From Erigeron canadensis (Eukaryota; Streptophyta; Magnoliopsida; Asterales; Asteraceae): a stretch of 64,000 bases of DNA. Below the pieces are notes generated by a model, which saw only the letters and a list, made by a program, of their open reading frames with translations, was not told where the DNA came from and searched no databases. The stretch is taken from NCBI RefSeq assembly GCF_010389155.1, contig NC_057767.1, forward strand, positions 22,827,723-22,891,722, read 5' to 3'. This document shows positions 46,896-59,556 of this stretch, piece after piece. How positions within the stretch are numbered: position 1 is the first letter of the stretch; each line of letters opens with the position of its first letter. A program made the translations under genes and the position numbers.

Positions 46896-46911
46896 AATTC
46901 CCCTATTTGTT
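46896..46911 (-). other. Polypurine tract of copia element 3
   Basis: On the minus strand: AACAAATAGGGGAATT directly before the LTR start. It marks this LTR as the 3' LTR of the sequence to its right. Confidence 0.75.
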
Positions 46912-47175
46912 CGGAAAAAGTTCATGCATTTCAGACTTCTATCTATACATGTTTGTAAGTCTGAAAATGCAAGTTTTGTTTAAGTTGTGAGAGTTTTCTA
47001 AGGACATCTTATAGATCATTGATGTCTTAGAATTTATCATGTCATTTTTCTAACTTAAACCTATCATCTACTTGTGAAATGCAACTTGCAACATATATAC
47101 AGTACTGAAATGCAAAGTTTGTTACAAGTACATAAAGAAAATATAGACAAGTACATAATAAACTGAAAGAGTAAA

Positions 47176-50100
47176 CTACTTCTTTGCAGGCCTCGAACCA
47201 GAAGGTGCATCAGCAGCTATCCTCTTCAGTGGAGAATGATCCTTTTTTCCAAACAATATTTCTTCAATCTCAACCTTAGCCTTCATCTTCTGTTGAATTC
47301 CTGACAACCATGCACCAATAAGATTAGACTTAGGCTTTGACTTCAAAATTTGGATCATCTTCCAATGTTCAGAAATCCCAAACTCGTGCACTGAAACCTG
47401 ATTGTACTCTTCAGCTGCTCTCCTTTCTCTTTTGACAACCAAATCAAACAATCTTAATCCATCCTCCTTTATTACATCAACATCAATTATTTTGGCTGGA
47501 TTGGATCTATGCTTCATGTAGTGCTCATACTGATCCTTTTCATGCTTGTTCTGGATTTGAGCCACAACTTCAGAGATTAGTTTAAATGTTGAGAGATCAG
47601 CATCACGAGCATGTTTTCTAGATGATCTAGGTCCAGTCACTTTGATGGCTTATTCAATTGCTTCCCAACCTTAAGAACTTCGGACAAAATTTCTCTCTTT
47701 TTGATATCCATCTCAACCTTCATATTCTTTACAAGATTTTCAACAGATAACTTGAAGGTGAGATGGTCCAATTTATGTTCTAAGGGAGAATACTGCATTT
47801 CATACTCATAGTCTCCTATTTCAGTCAATGCCTTCTGCACTCTAAGATCATTTTGAATCTTTAAGTATCTTTCCAATGAAAGACCCAAAGAGGCAACATC
47901 AATGTGATCAAGGGACCCCATCAAAAGATGTTGTGCCCTTTCTTTTTCCTTGTTTTCCGTCCAGGTAATGAACTGATTGGAGACCTTCCTCTGCAATGCC
48001 TTCAGTTTTGTTTCATCAGTAGAAAGGTCAGGCAAAGGGTAGCCATATTCATCCACATTTTTACCAACCACAAGTCCAAAACCCTTAGAATCTTTAGACT
48101 TGGGTTCATCAACAACCGGGGCCTTGCCCTTATCCTTCTTCTTCTCAGTTTCCTTCTTAGAGTGTTGTTCCTCTTGAACTTGTGCATTGGCACTTGCTTC
48201 AATCTCAGCATCTTTCTTTGTTGCTTCACTTAATTCTTGAGTGCAAGGGAGCCAATAGGCACATTTCCCCCTTTGGGACCTCTGCAGGCATCTTCGAGTA
48301 AAGTTCAATGGCATGTTGCATGCCTTTAAGAGGTTCCCAACTCTGCTGCTGAAGGCAATCAGAAATGCCTTTGCTTATAGTGGAGAACTGAGCCCTAAAC
48401 CTGAATGAGGAGTTAAGGTTTAGACTTTTTTGTTCAGTTATATCTTTCAGCAGCTTTCTATCTTCTTTAGAAAACGAAGCAGGAGGAGGTGGAACAACAC
48501 TTGGCTCTTTCTTGAGCAAGGTCAGAATTTCATCTAATTGTTTGCTCTGGTTTTGAACAGATTTTTTAACTTCATTAACAGCTTTGTCCACCTTCTCATT
48601 TGTATCCTTTGTCAGTTCAACAACCATAATTTTGACCTTCGTTTCAACTTTTGCAGCCACTGAAACCTGAATCTGAGAGATGAGACTTTGAGACAATTCA
48701 GAACTTCAGTTTCTCCAAAACATTTTCACCAATAGAAGAACCAAGGGCAAGGTTATCAACACTTGGCTTCATTACTAACTCATTAACCTCCTTCCCGACT
48801 TCCAGCATAACTTCTTTGTACTGAGGATGTCAAGTTTGCAACAACTAAACTCTGACCATCCATCTTGGTCATTTTGAAGGCTTCCCGAATGGTTTTACTA
48901 ATGTTGTTGCAAGAATATACCAACTCATTTAGCTTCCTAGACACTAATCCCTCATTTCCAGCAACTTTTGTTAATTCAGTGCCAAGAAAGACTTGAGCAC
49001 CTTGTATATCAGCCAGGGACTTAGTGTTGGCAGTTAGAGATTTAGTTAAGCCCTCAACCTGAAGAAGTAGACTTTGGACTTCCGCATTGGTTTTCTCTAA
49101 CTGTGCTTCCACACTCAAAGGAGGAGGTGATTGTGTAGAAGCAGAAGCAATAAAGGGAAGAGTTCTAAGGCCAGACAAAGTTTTCTCCAATTGAACTTCA
49201 GATGGACCCTCAGATTCAGTGTCAGAGTCCACCACTTTTTCTGCTGGCTCATCATAATTTAATGGCCTTGGAACTTGGTGAATTTGTAGGTGAAGATGTT
49301 GAGGTTATGGTTGGAAAGTTGGTGAAATGATATAAGCAGGTGTTGAGCCTCGTGGAAAGTAAGGATGTTGATGAGATGTTGGTGGTGGGCGATATAGTTG
49401 TTCAATATTTTGGATTTCTGGGGAAGGATGGGCGTTTGCGAGGTTGAAGGCTGGCTCTGAATCAGAAAACTGATTCTCCTCCAAGAGTCCCTCATTAAAC
49501 TCAAAATCAGCAAAGGAATCAAGATTCCCTTGAGTTGGCTCATCTTCTTCGTAGAGGTCAGTCAAAACTGCAGTCTGGTCAGACCTGCCTAGGTTCAGAT
49601 CACTGGTACCTGAAGCTGCTATAGGTTCAACAACTGCAGGTGCAGATGCATCATCACCAGCTTTAGAAATTAGCTCAGCTGAAGCTTCTTCGCCAGCAAC
49701 AGCAGATACTGGGGTTACCTCAGTGATCTTGTGCCATCATCAAGAACCTCTTCATTGGCCGCAGAGTTTGAAACTTCAACTTCTCCACGTGTCACCTAAG
49801 AAGTATCAACAGTTTGTGCAATAGAAGAGTGTAAGATTTGTGAAGTTATAGGGAGTGCACGTGTAGACTCAAATTCTAATGTGTGTTGGGTTGGCACACT
49901 TACATTATCTTCACCATTTCCTCCTAAAGAAGCTTTGGAGATGGTTGCTTGTGTGTTTCCCTTTTGACTATCTTTTGGATCTTGTTGGGAAGATCCAGAA
50001 GGCTGAGCTTGGGTACTATCATCCTTGGGCTGTGAGGATGACTTAAACTTTCGTCACTTTAACAAGCCCTTTGGAGATCCTGGGGAGTCTTTTGGGAGAT

Positions 50101-51110
50101 CCTCAGGTTGGTCAATGGAAGGAAGAAGTGGCTGGGTAAAAACACTTGTTTTGGGTTTGAACAAGTGTAACATTTTGCCACTAGATCCACCAGTGGGTCT
50201 CACATTTTTTTGTGACCCACCCAGTGATCTTTCTGAGCTAGCCGGTCATGATGTTTCAGTTTTGTTTAGTACCTGAAGCATTGCAGCAGACAGTTCAGGT
50301 TCTGCATCAGAAGTAGACGCCTTGGAAAGATCCTTGCAGAACTATGTGGCTGAACACTCCAGTCTCTCATCTGCATACGCCTCTCCCATAATATTGATGA
50401 AGCAGATGCTCAGAAATTTGGGAAAAGCAATGTGGGTACTTCGCTTTCCCTTCAACTTTGTTAACAACTGAGAGAAGAGTATCTCAGCGAAGTCCACATT
50501 GATCCCATTTTACAAATAATATCCCAACTCAACTTGGACCAAGGATATTTGATCCAACCCACCATAATTCCCACCAAGGCACTCAACTATGTGACAGAAA
50601 GATATGCCCGGAGGTCTTCAAGTTTCCATCGACATCTACCATGTTGTCATGCCCAGTGGCCAGTAAAACTTCTCTGAAATTAATTCCCTTCAGTCGTTTG
50701 GCAAAGACTAAGGGTAGCCTCAAGTAATCTAAATGGAGGGCCTCTCTGAACCCATCCAGAGTAATGACACACTTCTTGGTGCCATTCTTGAGAGAGAAAG
50801 CAATGGATTTATCATCGTTGCTGACCTCAGCAGTATACCAGAATTCAAGAAGATAGCGATGATATAGAGATTCTGGATCTACAGTCAGAGAATAAGAGAG
50901 TGGGGATTCTTCAAGAAAATTGTTTATTCTCCCCTTCAGAGTTTTATTCTTGGCGTTAAGAGATGCTTTGAAATTGTTCATGTTGAACCTAATAGTTTTA
51001 GGTTCAAAGCCTTTTGGCCATGCCGAACTGTGCTTGACCGGCTTGGGAGGATCATAATCAAAAGCGAAAATTAATAGAAATGAAGATGAAGAAGATGAAG
51101 ATTTTGCCAT
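47176..51110 (-). pseudogene. Env-position 3' ORF of copia element 3 (broken)
   Basis: The start at 51110 has a Ser-rich N-terminus (MAKSSSSSSSFLLIFAFDYD) and runs open to 50583. Further frames at 49305-49565, 48783-49235, 48226-48696, 47637-48314 and 47176-47640 continue the product with stops and shifts between. The 48226-49235 part looks like a coiled coil (regular Leu, Val and Ile among Lys, Glu and Asn). The C-terminus ends in a basic GSRPAKK. The distance from the stop to the 3' LTR is about 265 bases. There is no enzymatic motif. The hydrophobic SFLLIFAF after the Ser run could be a weak signal-like segment, but it is short. The upstream pol of this element is not in the window. Confidence 0.65.
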
Positions 51111-51475
51111 TTGATCGAGGATGAAGAAAATGAATGAATGAATTAGGGTTTTGGAAATTTAGAATGAAGAATAGAAATGAAGAGAAAATGCTAGAGAGAG
51201 AATGATGATTGAGAAGTAAATGAAAAATGAAGTATATGAAGGAATGATTTTCGATAAATGATATTTATATCTACAATGAAATACAAAAGGTTTTCCATTG
51301 TAAATAAAATAAAAAGAATTTTGAAATTAATATTTTAATAAAAGTAATATTGATCGGGTTTGAAATCAGAAATAATTTTGGGTATACGTCCGCATTTAAT
51401 GCAAGGACGGTTATGGACCCCACATTTGAGAAAACTTTTCAACCTTTTTAATGCAAAAGTAATCATCATTTTTCT
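51111..51475 (-). other. Non-coding leader upstream of the copia 3 env-position ORF
   Basis: AT- and GA-rich, no frame. A TATAAATATC motif lies on the minus strand near 51265, about 150 bases before the start codon. Its right end borders the gypsy gag fragment. Confidence 0.4.
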
Positions 51476-52422
51476 TTACGGCACAACTTGTGTGACACAG
51501 TAAAAATCACGTGTCCACTCAATCAACCAAGTATCCAAAGCACATAACAAATATGAGGGAGGAATGCCAGTCATAGTGTTACGAATATGAGGGATGAGGC
51601 CATAGATGTATCTCTCAATCAACCTTGACTCAGCAGTCACCAAATGGGGAACTAGTCTAGCTAACTCCTTAAACTTGCTTGTATACTCTGCATGCCCAGC
51701 TCCTACCATTGTATGGTGCCAAAACTCTTGCTCAATCTTCTGCATCTCATTCAATGGACAAAAACGACTCTTCATCATCTCCTTAAACTGATCCCATGGT
51801 GTCTCTAAAGTGGCAGTTCTCCCACGAGACCCTAGCAATGTGTTCCACCAAGACAGTGCATCATTGGTAAAGGATCCCGTAGTATACCTCACTTTCTGGT
51901 GTGGTGTACATTCACTTATATCCATTACAGCCTCCATATTCTCCAACCACTTCATAAATACTCTTGCTCCTTCTTTCCCACTGAAATCTGGCGGGCCACA
52001 TTTCTTGAATTCACTGTATGTGCATCCCCTTCAATACTATTCATAGTCATCATTCCTTGGGTACCTCCTAGGCCCCAGCCCCACAAACACTCCACTTCGG
52101 GGTTAAAGTCATCTTGTTCTTGATTCACTTGCTCTGGCCCAACTTCCACTAGTTCCTCTACAACTTCTGGTGCTCCTCCTTGATTATGATTTGGGACAAC
52201 ACCCATTGCGGTAGTCACTTATTCCACAATAGTTGGCATTGAGGCTGCCAACTATTCAGCAAAGATAGTGGCCAAATTGGGATTTTTGACATGACCCGTG
52301 CCACCACCACGGCCTCTACCACAACCTCTTTCTTGTTGACCTCCATGACCACCTCTTGGGTTACCTCGGCCTCCTTGAACAGCTTGAGCCTGAACATTTG
52401 GGTTTGCTCTTGTTCGCACCAT
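51476..52422 (-). pseudogene. Gypsy gag fragment on the minus strand
   Basis: The start MVRTRANPNVQ at 52422 is followed by a Gly/Arg-rich stretch (GGRGNPRGGHGG, GRGRGGG). TAA-type stops occur near 52257 and 52218. The gag core is in 51476-51955: MKWLENMEAVMDISE, ALSWWNTLLGSRG, PWDQFKEMMKSRFCP and EFWHHTMVGAGHAEYTSKFK, the retrotransposon gag pattern of Ty3/gypsy. It ends abruptly near 51480. It runs opposite to the Tekay/Del-like element around it, so it is a separate insertion or an inverted piece. Confidence 0.75.
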
Positions 52423-53053
52423 TTTTCTATATAGGAAAAAAGACGATTATGTCGTTAGAAAGAAGAAGCAGTCGATTGTCCGGTCGCGATTTATGTTGTC
52501 CGATAATCTCGCTTACATACTCTCCAGCACACTCGTGTTAGTGTATAGAAAACCTTCAATTAATGTATCACACATAAATAATACACATAATGAATCCAAT
52601 ACATGAAAGATAGCTTGCAAGATAGATAACATATCCATTTCAACTTAAATTCGACTTTAAATCCAATTATCTTTCTACAACTAAAGTGCAGTCCGAATCT
52701 AAGACCTACATCCGATGCACTAGTGGTGTATGTATACAGGGTGTACCAGCGGCTAACCCTCCACACCCCTAGTACATCTAATGCAAGGTCAGAACTCAGT
52801 TCTGATATACTCTCTAGGTATTGGCAAGGTATGTATACAGGGTGTACCAGCGACTAACCCTCCACCCAACCAACGCCCATTAAGCATACCAGTTTACCTA
52901 CCACACTCTAACCGTCTTAGGTACGATCCATATTGCTAACAAATCCATAGGCACATATACCATACCCGAAAAGTTGATCAGGTTTTTCAATGATGATATA
53001 TTGCCATACTTCTTCGCTAACAACACATCATCTCGCTATCTTATTATTATCAC
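52423..53053 (-). other. Upstream part of the gypsy fragment, with a 100-bp-spaced repeat
   Basis: Non-coding. 'gtatgtatacagggtgtacc' with following 'agcg(g/a)ctaaccctccac' occurs at about 52728 and again 100 bases later at about 52828. Probably leader or LTR sequence of the gypsy whose gag lies to the left. No LTR end could be fixed. Confidence 0.45.
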
Positions 53054-54088
53054 TTAAATATACCCTAAGTCGTAGTTTGAATACCAATAGCATGCATACA
53101 CATGGAAAGGTAGCATGGTTCTAAGGTCTACGCATGAATGAATACAATAGCATGAATATCGCGGACATAGAAAAGATCCACAAAGATTTAATGCACACAT
53201 AATTCCCATTGCTGGAGTGAGCACAGCATACTTGGAGTCGAATAGCTCAGGGTCGCAAGCAGGAGTTTTATATACAGAGCTCGCAACCCTTGGAGAGAGG
53301 ACATAGTGAGCACCTTCAGGAAAATATTCTCCCCTCAGCTCATGCTTGAAGATTAGTGAGAGAAATCTGGAAAATGGCACAGAGCTTGACCTGTTTCTTA
53401 TAGTGACCTTTCCCTTTAGATCTTCAAAAATGACACTGGCAAAGTCTATATTTCGACCATTTGCCAGTGCATAGATCATTTGCATTTGAGCAGCAGTGGC
53501 TTGATCAAATGAGCCACTGTTTCCACCAAGACATTGAATGACATGAGTAAACAGCAACCTCCAAACCCCAGGCAAGAACTTCTTTTGAGGATTGCTGTGA
53601 ACCGGTGTGGGTGGGACAGTGTTAAATCCGTACCCAATGGACAACAGCCATTCCTTCCAAACATTTGTTTCTACAAGTCCAACAAATGGTCGTTCTTCAG
53701 TTTGATTGGGAAGACGAGGAACTTGTCTCAGTAGATCCACTGAGATAGATATAGTACGCATCCCTTTCATGACGGTACTAGTAATGGTGCTACTTGCAAC
53801 CTTGTAATCACATGTCCACCAGAACTCCCTTAGGAGGTGGACAGCTATTTCCTTAGGATCACTATAAATAGCCCTTCTAACTGGGCATCCCATTATGAAG
53901 TCGAGCATGGAAAAATAACCTTTGATTTTTGATGGGATCTCTTCAGATCCCAGATAGTTATTGGCCTTGATGACCAACTTTGAAGCTTGGAAAGAAAGTT
54001 GATTAGAAGGATTAATACCTTCACTATCATATATTTTAGAGTTGAGATATGAGAGATTTTGTTGTTCAGGAGCAGATGAAGAAGCCAT
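53054..54088 (-). pseudogene. Env-position ORF of copia element 2 (C-terminally truncated)
   Basis: An open frame from 54088, starting MASSSAPEQQNLSYLNSKIY. It includes SFQASKLVIKANNYLGSEEI, then VHLLREFWWTCDYKV and PGVWRLLFTHVIQCLGGNSG. The last part, from about 53190 down, may already be sequence of the neighbouring insertion, so the true copia portion is about 300 codons. I see no signal peptide or clear membrane span. It shares a Ser-rich start and a phrase of the type 'LLEFWYTAEV/LLREFWWTCDY' with the ORF at 51110, so the two belong to the same broad family. Confidence 0.7.
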
Positions 54089-54587
54089 TTTAGATGAGAT
54101 GATTTGAATATGATATGAATAAGAATTTGAGATTAATACTTTGAGAAAGTAAGAAGGATTTGAGAGAATATGAGAGATTTTAGAGAATATGAAAGATTGA
54201 GAGAAAGAAATGAACGTAAAAAAAGGTGAAGAGGAAGAGAATTACATATATATGGCATGGATATGGGTCCCATGACTGCAAAAAGTGAGTCGTCACATGT
54301 ACTCTCTTTCATACGTGGCATAAAAAAATTATATTAAATTGTGAGACACTGTTTATATGTACGTATGAAAGAACTATGATGTGACTATATGAACCACGAT
54401 TTCAACTGTACTCGAGTTCATACGGTGCGTACAGTGTACAAGTTGCCCATTTAGGAGAAAATCGAGGTAACTGTTTGAGATATATATAATAAAATATTAA
54501 CAAAATACGTAGTGGAATACACTCATATAAATTGAGGTATCCATTGAAGAGTTTATTTTATTAAAAGGAATGGTTACCAAATTTTAA
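54089..54587 (-). other. Leader before the copia 2 env-position ORF; site of the missing RT
   Basis: AT-rich and non-coding. On the minus strand a TATATAT motif occurs near 54247-54254, about 160 bases before the start codon, and an ACGTG motif near 54314. Integrase ends immediately to the right at 54588, so the whole reverse transcriptase and RNase H region expected here is absent. Confidence 0.5.
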
Positions 54588-56024
54588 TCAGCACCACAAA
54601 GAACTGTCCTCAGTGAGTTGCTGATCAAGAGGAGGTGAGCAAGAAACATCAACAAATGAGTCAGCATCCTCCATAGGAGGATTAGTGAACTCATTGAAGA
54701 TCTTTTCAGTAGAAGATGGTTGGATATCTTTAAGAGCAGATGAGCTTTCATCAAAAGTGACATGAATGGATTCATCCACCTTTTGAAGATGAGTATTAAA
54801 TACTCTAAAAGCTTTGCTGATGGCAGAATATCCAACAAAGTAACCATCAACAGCTTTAGGATCAAATTTGCCTAGATGATCCCTGTTATTTAGAATAAAG
54901 ACACGACAACCAAATACATGGAAGTATTTGATTTGAGGTTTCTTACCTATCAACACTTCATATGCTGTCTTGTCATGTCTTTTGACAATGAGACAACGGT
55001 TTTGAGTGTGACAAGCAGTGTTGACTGCTTCAGCCCAAAATCGACTGGGAAGAGAGGACTCACTGAGCATTATACGTTCTACCTCAATGAGAGTTCTATT
55101 TCTCCTTTCAGCAACACCATTTTGCTCAGGAGTTCTAGTAGAAGAGAAGTTTTGTGAAATCCCTTGATCAGCACAAAAGGATTCAAGAGTGTGGTTTCTA
55201 AACTCAGTGCCATGATCACTTCTGAGTTCTTTAACCCTTATGCTGTTGAGATTTTCCATTTTCTTAATGAATTTGATAATTTCATCAGCAGCATCACTCT
55301 TAGAATTAAGAAAAATTGTTCAAGTGTATCGTGAATATTCATCCACAATAACTAAAGTGTATCGACTACCCTTTAGACTTTGGACATTCACTGGACCAAA
55401 AAGGTCCATGTGAAGAAGATGAAAACAACCCTTAACAGAATTGGCTTGTTTTGTTTTGAACGTAGCTCTATGGCATTTGCCTTTTTCACAAGCACCACAT
55501 AGTCTATCTTTTTCAAACGAAAGAGGAGGAAGACCACGAACAAGGTTCTTTTTGGCCAGTGAGTTTATGGTTTTAAAGTTCACATGCGACACACGCTTGT
55601 GCCACAACTAATTTAACTCGGATCCTGACTTAGCAAAGAAACAAGTCTTACTATTAGTCTTGATAGGAGTGAAGTCTACAAGATATACATCTCGTTTTCT
55701 TGGTGCTACCAAGACGACTTCCTTGTTGATGTTTACTACAGTGCCTTGATGTTTATCAAGGATTACTTTGTAGTCAGCATCACATAGTTGACTTATGCTG
55801 ATGAGATTATGCTTTAATCCATTTACATAAGCAACTTTAGAGAATTTTATGAGGCCATTAGAAAGAAGACCATACCCTTCAGTCTGTCCAGTGGAGTTAT
55901 CACCAAACACCACTGTAGGACCAAGTGCCTCTATATAGTTATCCAGCAGGGACTTAGAGCCAGTCATGTGTTTTGAACAACCGTTGTCCAAATACCACAC
56001 TCCTTTTCCCAGCGAGCCCTGCAT
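54588..56024 (-). pseudogene. Protease and integrase of copia element 2 (stops, RT missing)
   Basis: One frame from 56024 to 54588, broken only by stop codons near 55608 and 55317. The protease motif reads LDNGCSKHMTG, with Asn in place of the usual Ser of D-S-G. The pre-integrase zinc region is LWHKRVSHVNFKTI ... CGACEKG. The integrase core has LLHMDLFGPVNV (first Asp), ELRSDHGTEFRN (second) and PEQNGVAERRNRTL (third). VFGCRVFILNNRDHLGKFDP is the copia integrase C-terminal motif. It then ends at TGA 54588, before any reverse transcriptase. Confidence 0.88.
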
Positions 56025-56041
56025 GGATATAAAGAAAGGAT

Positions 56042-59000
56042 TTAGGCTTCACTTTGTTCATCCATTGCCATGTCAGTAGGATTAACTAAAGGTACTTCAG
56101 AGAAGGTAGTTGGCTTTACAGAGAGAGCCTCCTCAAGAGTAGTATGATTTCCCACAGAAACAAGACCAAAGGTGTTATCTTCTTCATTGAGGGGCATTAC
56201 ACTGGTTTCATTACTGTGAAGATATGCATAGCTGCTTACTACATCAGGAGCACTATACTCAACTAGCATTGAAGGTTGCCCCCAAGCATTTGAGATAACT
56301 CTTTGAGAATGGGGAAATTCAATACGCTGAGCAGCAATGTATTCAGCGATGTTTACATTAGTGACAGAAGAGGTGTCACTGAGTACAGGTTCAGTAGAGA
56401 GGTTCTCACTGATCCTAGTAGAGGAAGAAGATGTTTCAGCAGATTTAGAGATGTCTGGTTGAACTACAACCCCTGGAGCATCTCTTGAGCTGACAGAGTC
56501 ACATTCAAAGGCAACATGTCCTCTGCTGCTACAAAGATAGCACTTTTTGTTAGAGGGGTTACCTTTTTTATTCTGAATGAAGAAGTCCCTCAGCTGAGAA
56601 GAGAGGTCATTCACTCGCTGAGTAAGCTCATTTATTTGAGGAGAGGAGGAAGATGAAGCCTTGCTCTTTTGCTTAGACTTGGATTTACTCCTTTGTCTAA
56701 GTTTAGGAGGGGGCAATTGAGGAACAGGACCAAGGATGGACTCACCATGATGATTTTGAGGATTTTGAGATCCTCTAATCATGGTCCATGCTTGCTTTCC
56801 AGCAGGATAGGAAGAAGAGGAACCCTGCTGAGACTGATTCACTCTGTTTGGAGTGATGGATCTGGTTTGATGATTTGGAGTCACTGACCTCATTTGCCTA
56901 TGAGGTAGGTACTCCATGTTCGACACAGATGATTGACTATGGTGAAAAGGAATTTGTCCTCTTTGTGGAGTAGTGGGTCTCATTTCCTGATGTGGCAAAT
57001 GTCCCCGCTGAGGAGTTATAGGCCTTACTTGCTAATGTGGCAAGTGTCCTCGCTGAGGAGTGGTAGACCTATTTTGTGAAGACATTCTTCCCCTTTTAGG
57101 AGTGTTGTGCCTTAGATTTGATTTTAGAGGCATAGATTGAGATGCCATATGAGTTTGAGCATCAGTAGGTACAGCCTTTGTGGGAAGTACTTGTTGATGT
57201 CTTGCATCAACGAACCTAACACATCTGTTCATTAGACGATCATGTTCAGACATGGGACTAGCATGGGTAGGTTCCAGCTGAGAGGAAGATTGAGCACTAG
57301 AATGTTGCTGAACGACCAGATTAACTCGCTGAGGAGTACCATAGTCATAGGGAGCAGCAATAGTGCTTCTTTTAAAGGGCTCAACACCTTTTACAGATAG
57401 TTGCTGAGGAGCAATGGGTACATATCCATTACTTGAAATATCCCCTTTAAAGGTTCTAGGTGGAGAATGTTGAATTTTCCCTTCATGTGGCATCATGTCA
57501 ACAACGGGAAGATGAGAGAACATGTCAAAAGTACTGGTTGAGGGACTGGTACTTTTAACATTAGAGGAAGAGGGCACACTGGTGGAAGATGTAGTCTTAG
57601 AATCCATCTCAGCATGGTAGTCATTTTGTCCCTTGACAAAATACCACTTTTTCATCTCTTCAGGAGAGATGGAAGATGAACAGGGAGGAGGAATAGAGAT
57701 TTCAGGCTTTACATCATCATTAAATGAGTCAGCAATAGAGGCAGCAGCATCAAAATTGCCACCAATCACTGCTTGTACTTGAGCAGGGACTTGCTCACTC
57801 AAACATCGATGATGAAATTTGGAAGCCTTTGACTAGGAAATCACAATCTTCTTCAGATTGGAAACTTCAGCCTTGAGAGTTTCATTCTCAAGTTGGAGTT
57901 TCTGAGTCATTAACTCATGAGATTGAAGTTCAATATGAACATTTTTCAATTTCATAAGTTTTTTAGATTTTTCACTTAACTCTAATCCAGCAGAGTTAAG
58001 TTTAGATTGAAGTTCAGCACGTAGACTTTCTATGAACTGAAGATCACAACACAAAGACTCAATAATTTTGGTCTTGTCATGATCAGAAGAGGAGGAAAGA
58101 AGAGAGTGTACCTTTTTAACAATGACATTTACCTACTGACTAGAGGAGACTTAATCCTTTGTCAGAGCATCACTGTCAGCAAGTGCCATAAGGCACATGG
58201 CATCAACATAATCGTCATCATCAGAATCATCTGAGTCAGCCCAATCATGTTCTTCAGCAACAAGTCCTTTTGTTGGAACTTTGGCATCCTCTGTTTCAGC
58301 CACCTTTGCCTTCAGCTGATAGTATTTGTTCCTGTATTCATCAGCAGATTTAGAAGGATTAGGTTTAGGAGCTGCTGGAGTGGGAATAGAGACTCTGCAC
58401 TCTTTCTGGTAGTGGCCTTTTCTGCCACATCTCCAGCATTCTTCTTGTGATTTATCAACAGGAGGTTTGAGGGGAGCAAACGTTTTGCGATTGTTCCACC
58501 TTCTGGAGTATTTTCTACCAGCAACAAGGGCAAAGCCCATAAAATCATTAAACAAATCTTGTTTCTCTTCATCATCCAGCTCATCAATTAGAGTTTGAAT
58601 GGGTGCTGGAAGATTTGAAATACTGGTACCATCATAGAGATCGATAGGCTCAGTAGAAACAAGAGCTATAGGATCAGAAATAGGATGGGAGGATATGCTG
58701 ACAGAGGAAGAAGAAGAAGAAGGGCTAGCATGTCTTTTGGCATCAGTAGAGGCTCGAATGTTTTGAGCCAATGCTCTCTCTTCAAACTGAAGAGTGCCAA
58801 AGAGTTCTTCAAGATCAAAATCTTGAATTTTCTTCGTTGTACGAAGAGTTTGTCTTAAGTTTTGCTACTTACGAGGAAGAGAGTCGATGAATTTATGGCA
58901 TACTTCAAAATTATCATGAGTAATGCCAACATTTGTCATATCATTGAGCAACCCTTTAAAGCGAGTATGGGTGCTCTCAAGACTTTCATCAGGAAGAGAG

Positions 59001-59455
59001 AAGAAGTTTTCATAAGCACGTTTCAAATCAATTTTCTTGATTTTGATGAGGTCAGCAGATCCTTCATAGGTGCTGACCAATCTATCCCATACTTCCTTTG
59101 AAGAGGGATACTTAATGACTAGCTTCATGATTTCAGTGGGAAGAGTGACGATAATCATGTTTTTCAGCCTAGCATCAAGATTTACTAGCTTTCTTTCTTC
59201 ATCTGTCCATTGAACCTCTGGTTTAACCAAGTCAGTGACTATCTCAGGAGCTTCAGGTGTAGCTCCTGGAGTCCTTTGGACATACATCGGCACGTATGGA
59301 CCCTCAGTTAATATAGTCATTAAATAGGGTTCCACACCAGAGATGTGAAGAAGCATCCTCTCCTTCCAAGACCCAAAATCCTTGGGCTCGAATTTAGGAG
59401 GTGTCGACACATAACCAAAGTCACGTGTGTTCACTAGGCTGGGAACAGAAGACAT
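56042..59455 (-). pseudogene. Gag of copia element 2, with two zinc knuckles and a TP-R-G repeat region
   Basis: A single frame from 59455 to 56042, interrupted by stop codons near 58865, 58151 and 57833 and one near 57031. The N-terminus has KFEPKDFGSWKERMLLHISG and ESTHTRFKGLLNDMTNVGIT, as in copia gag. The first knuckle, CWRCGRKGHYQKEC, is at about 58397-58438. A coiled-coil segment follows (57833-58054). Next comes a linker rich in repeats of the type [ST]-x-TP-x-R (about 56800-57360). The second knuckle, CYLCSSRGHVAFEC, is at about 56501-56542, about 630 codons from the first. Two Cys-His boxes separated by a long linker occur in SIRE-type elements. Repair would need only stop-codon changes; no frameshift is seen inside this frame. 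Confidence 0.85.
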
Positions 59456-59556
59456 GTTCTTGTTTTAGAAAAGGAATTTCAAGAAAAGTTAAAGAACATA
59501 ATTTAATGTAAACACAAGGAGGCAAACATATCTTGTTCCAATGATTTAGGAACGGT

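Noticed and set aside
47904..48233. Plus-strand frame of 109 codons with hydrophobic stretches
   Set aside because: It lies opposite the coiled-coil env-position ORF. The hydrophobic look comes from reading Lys/Glu codons on the other strand.
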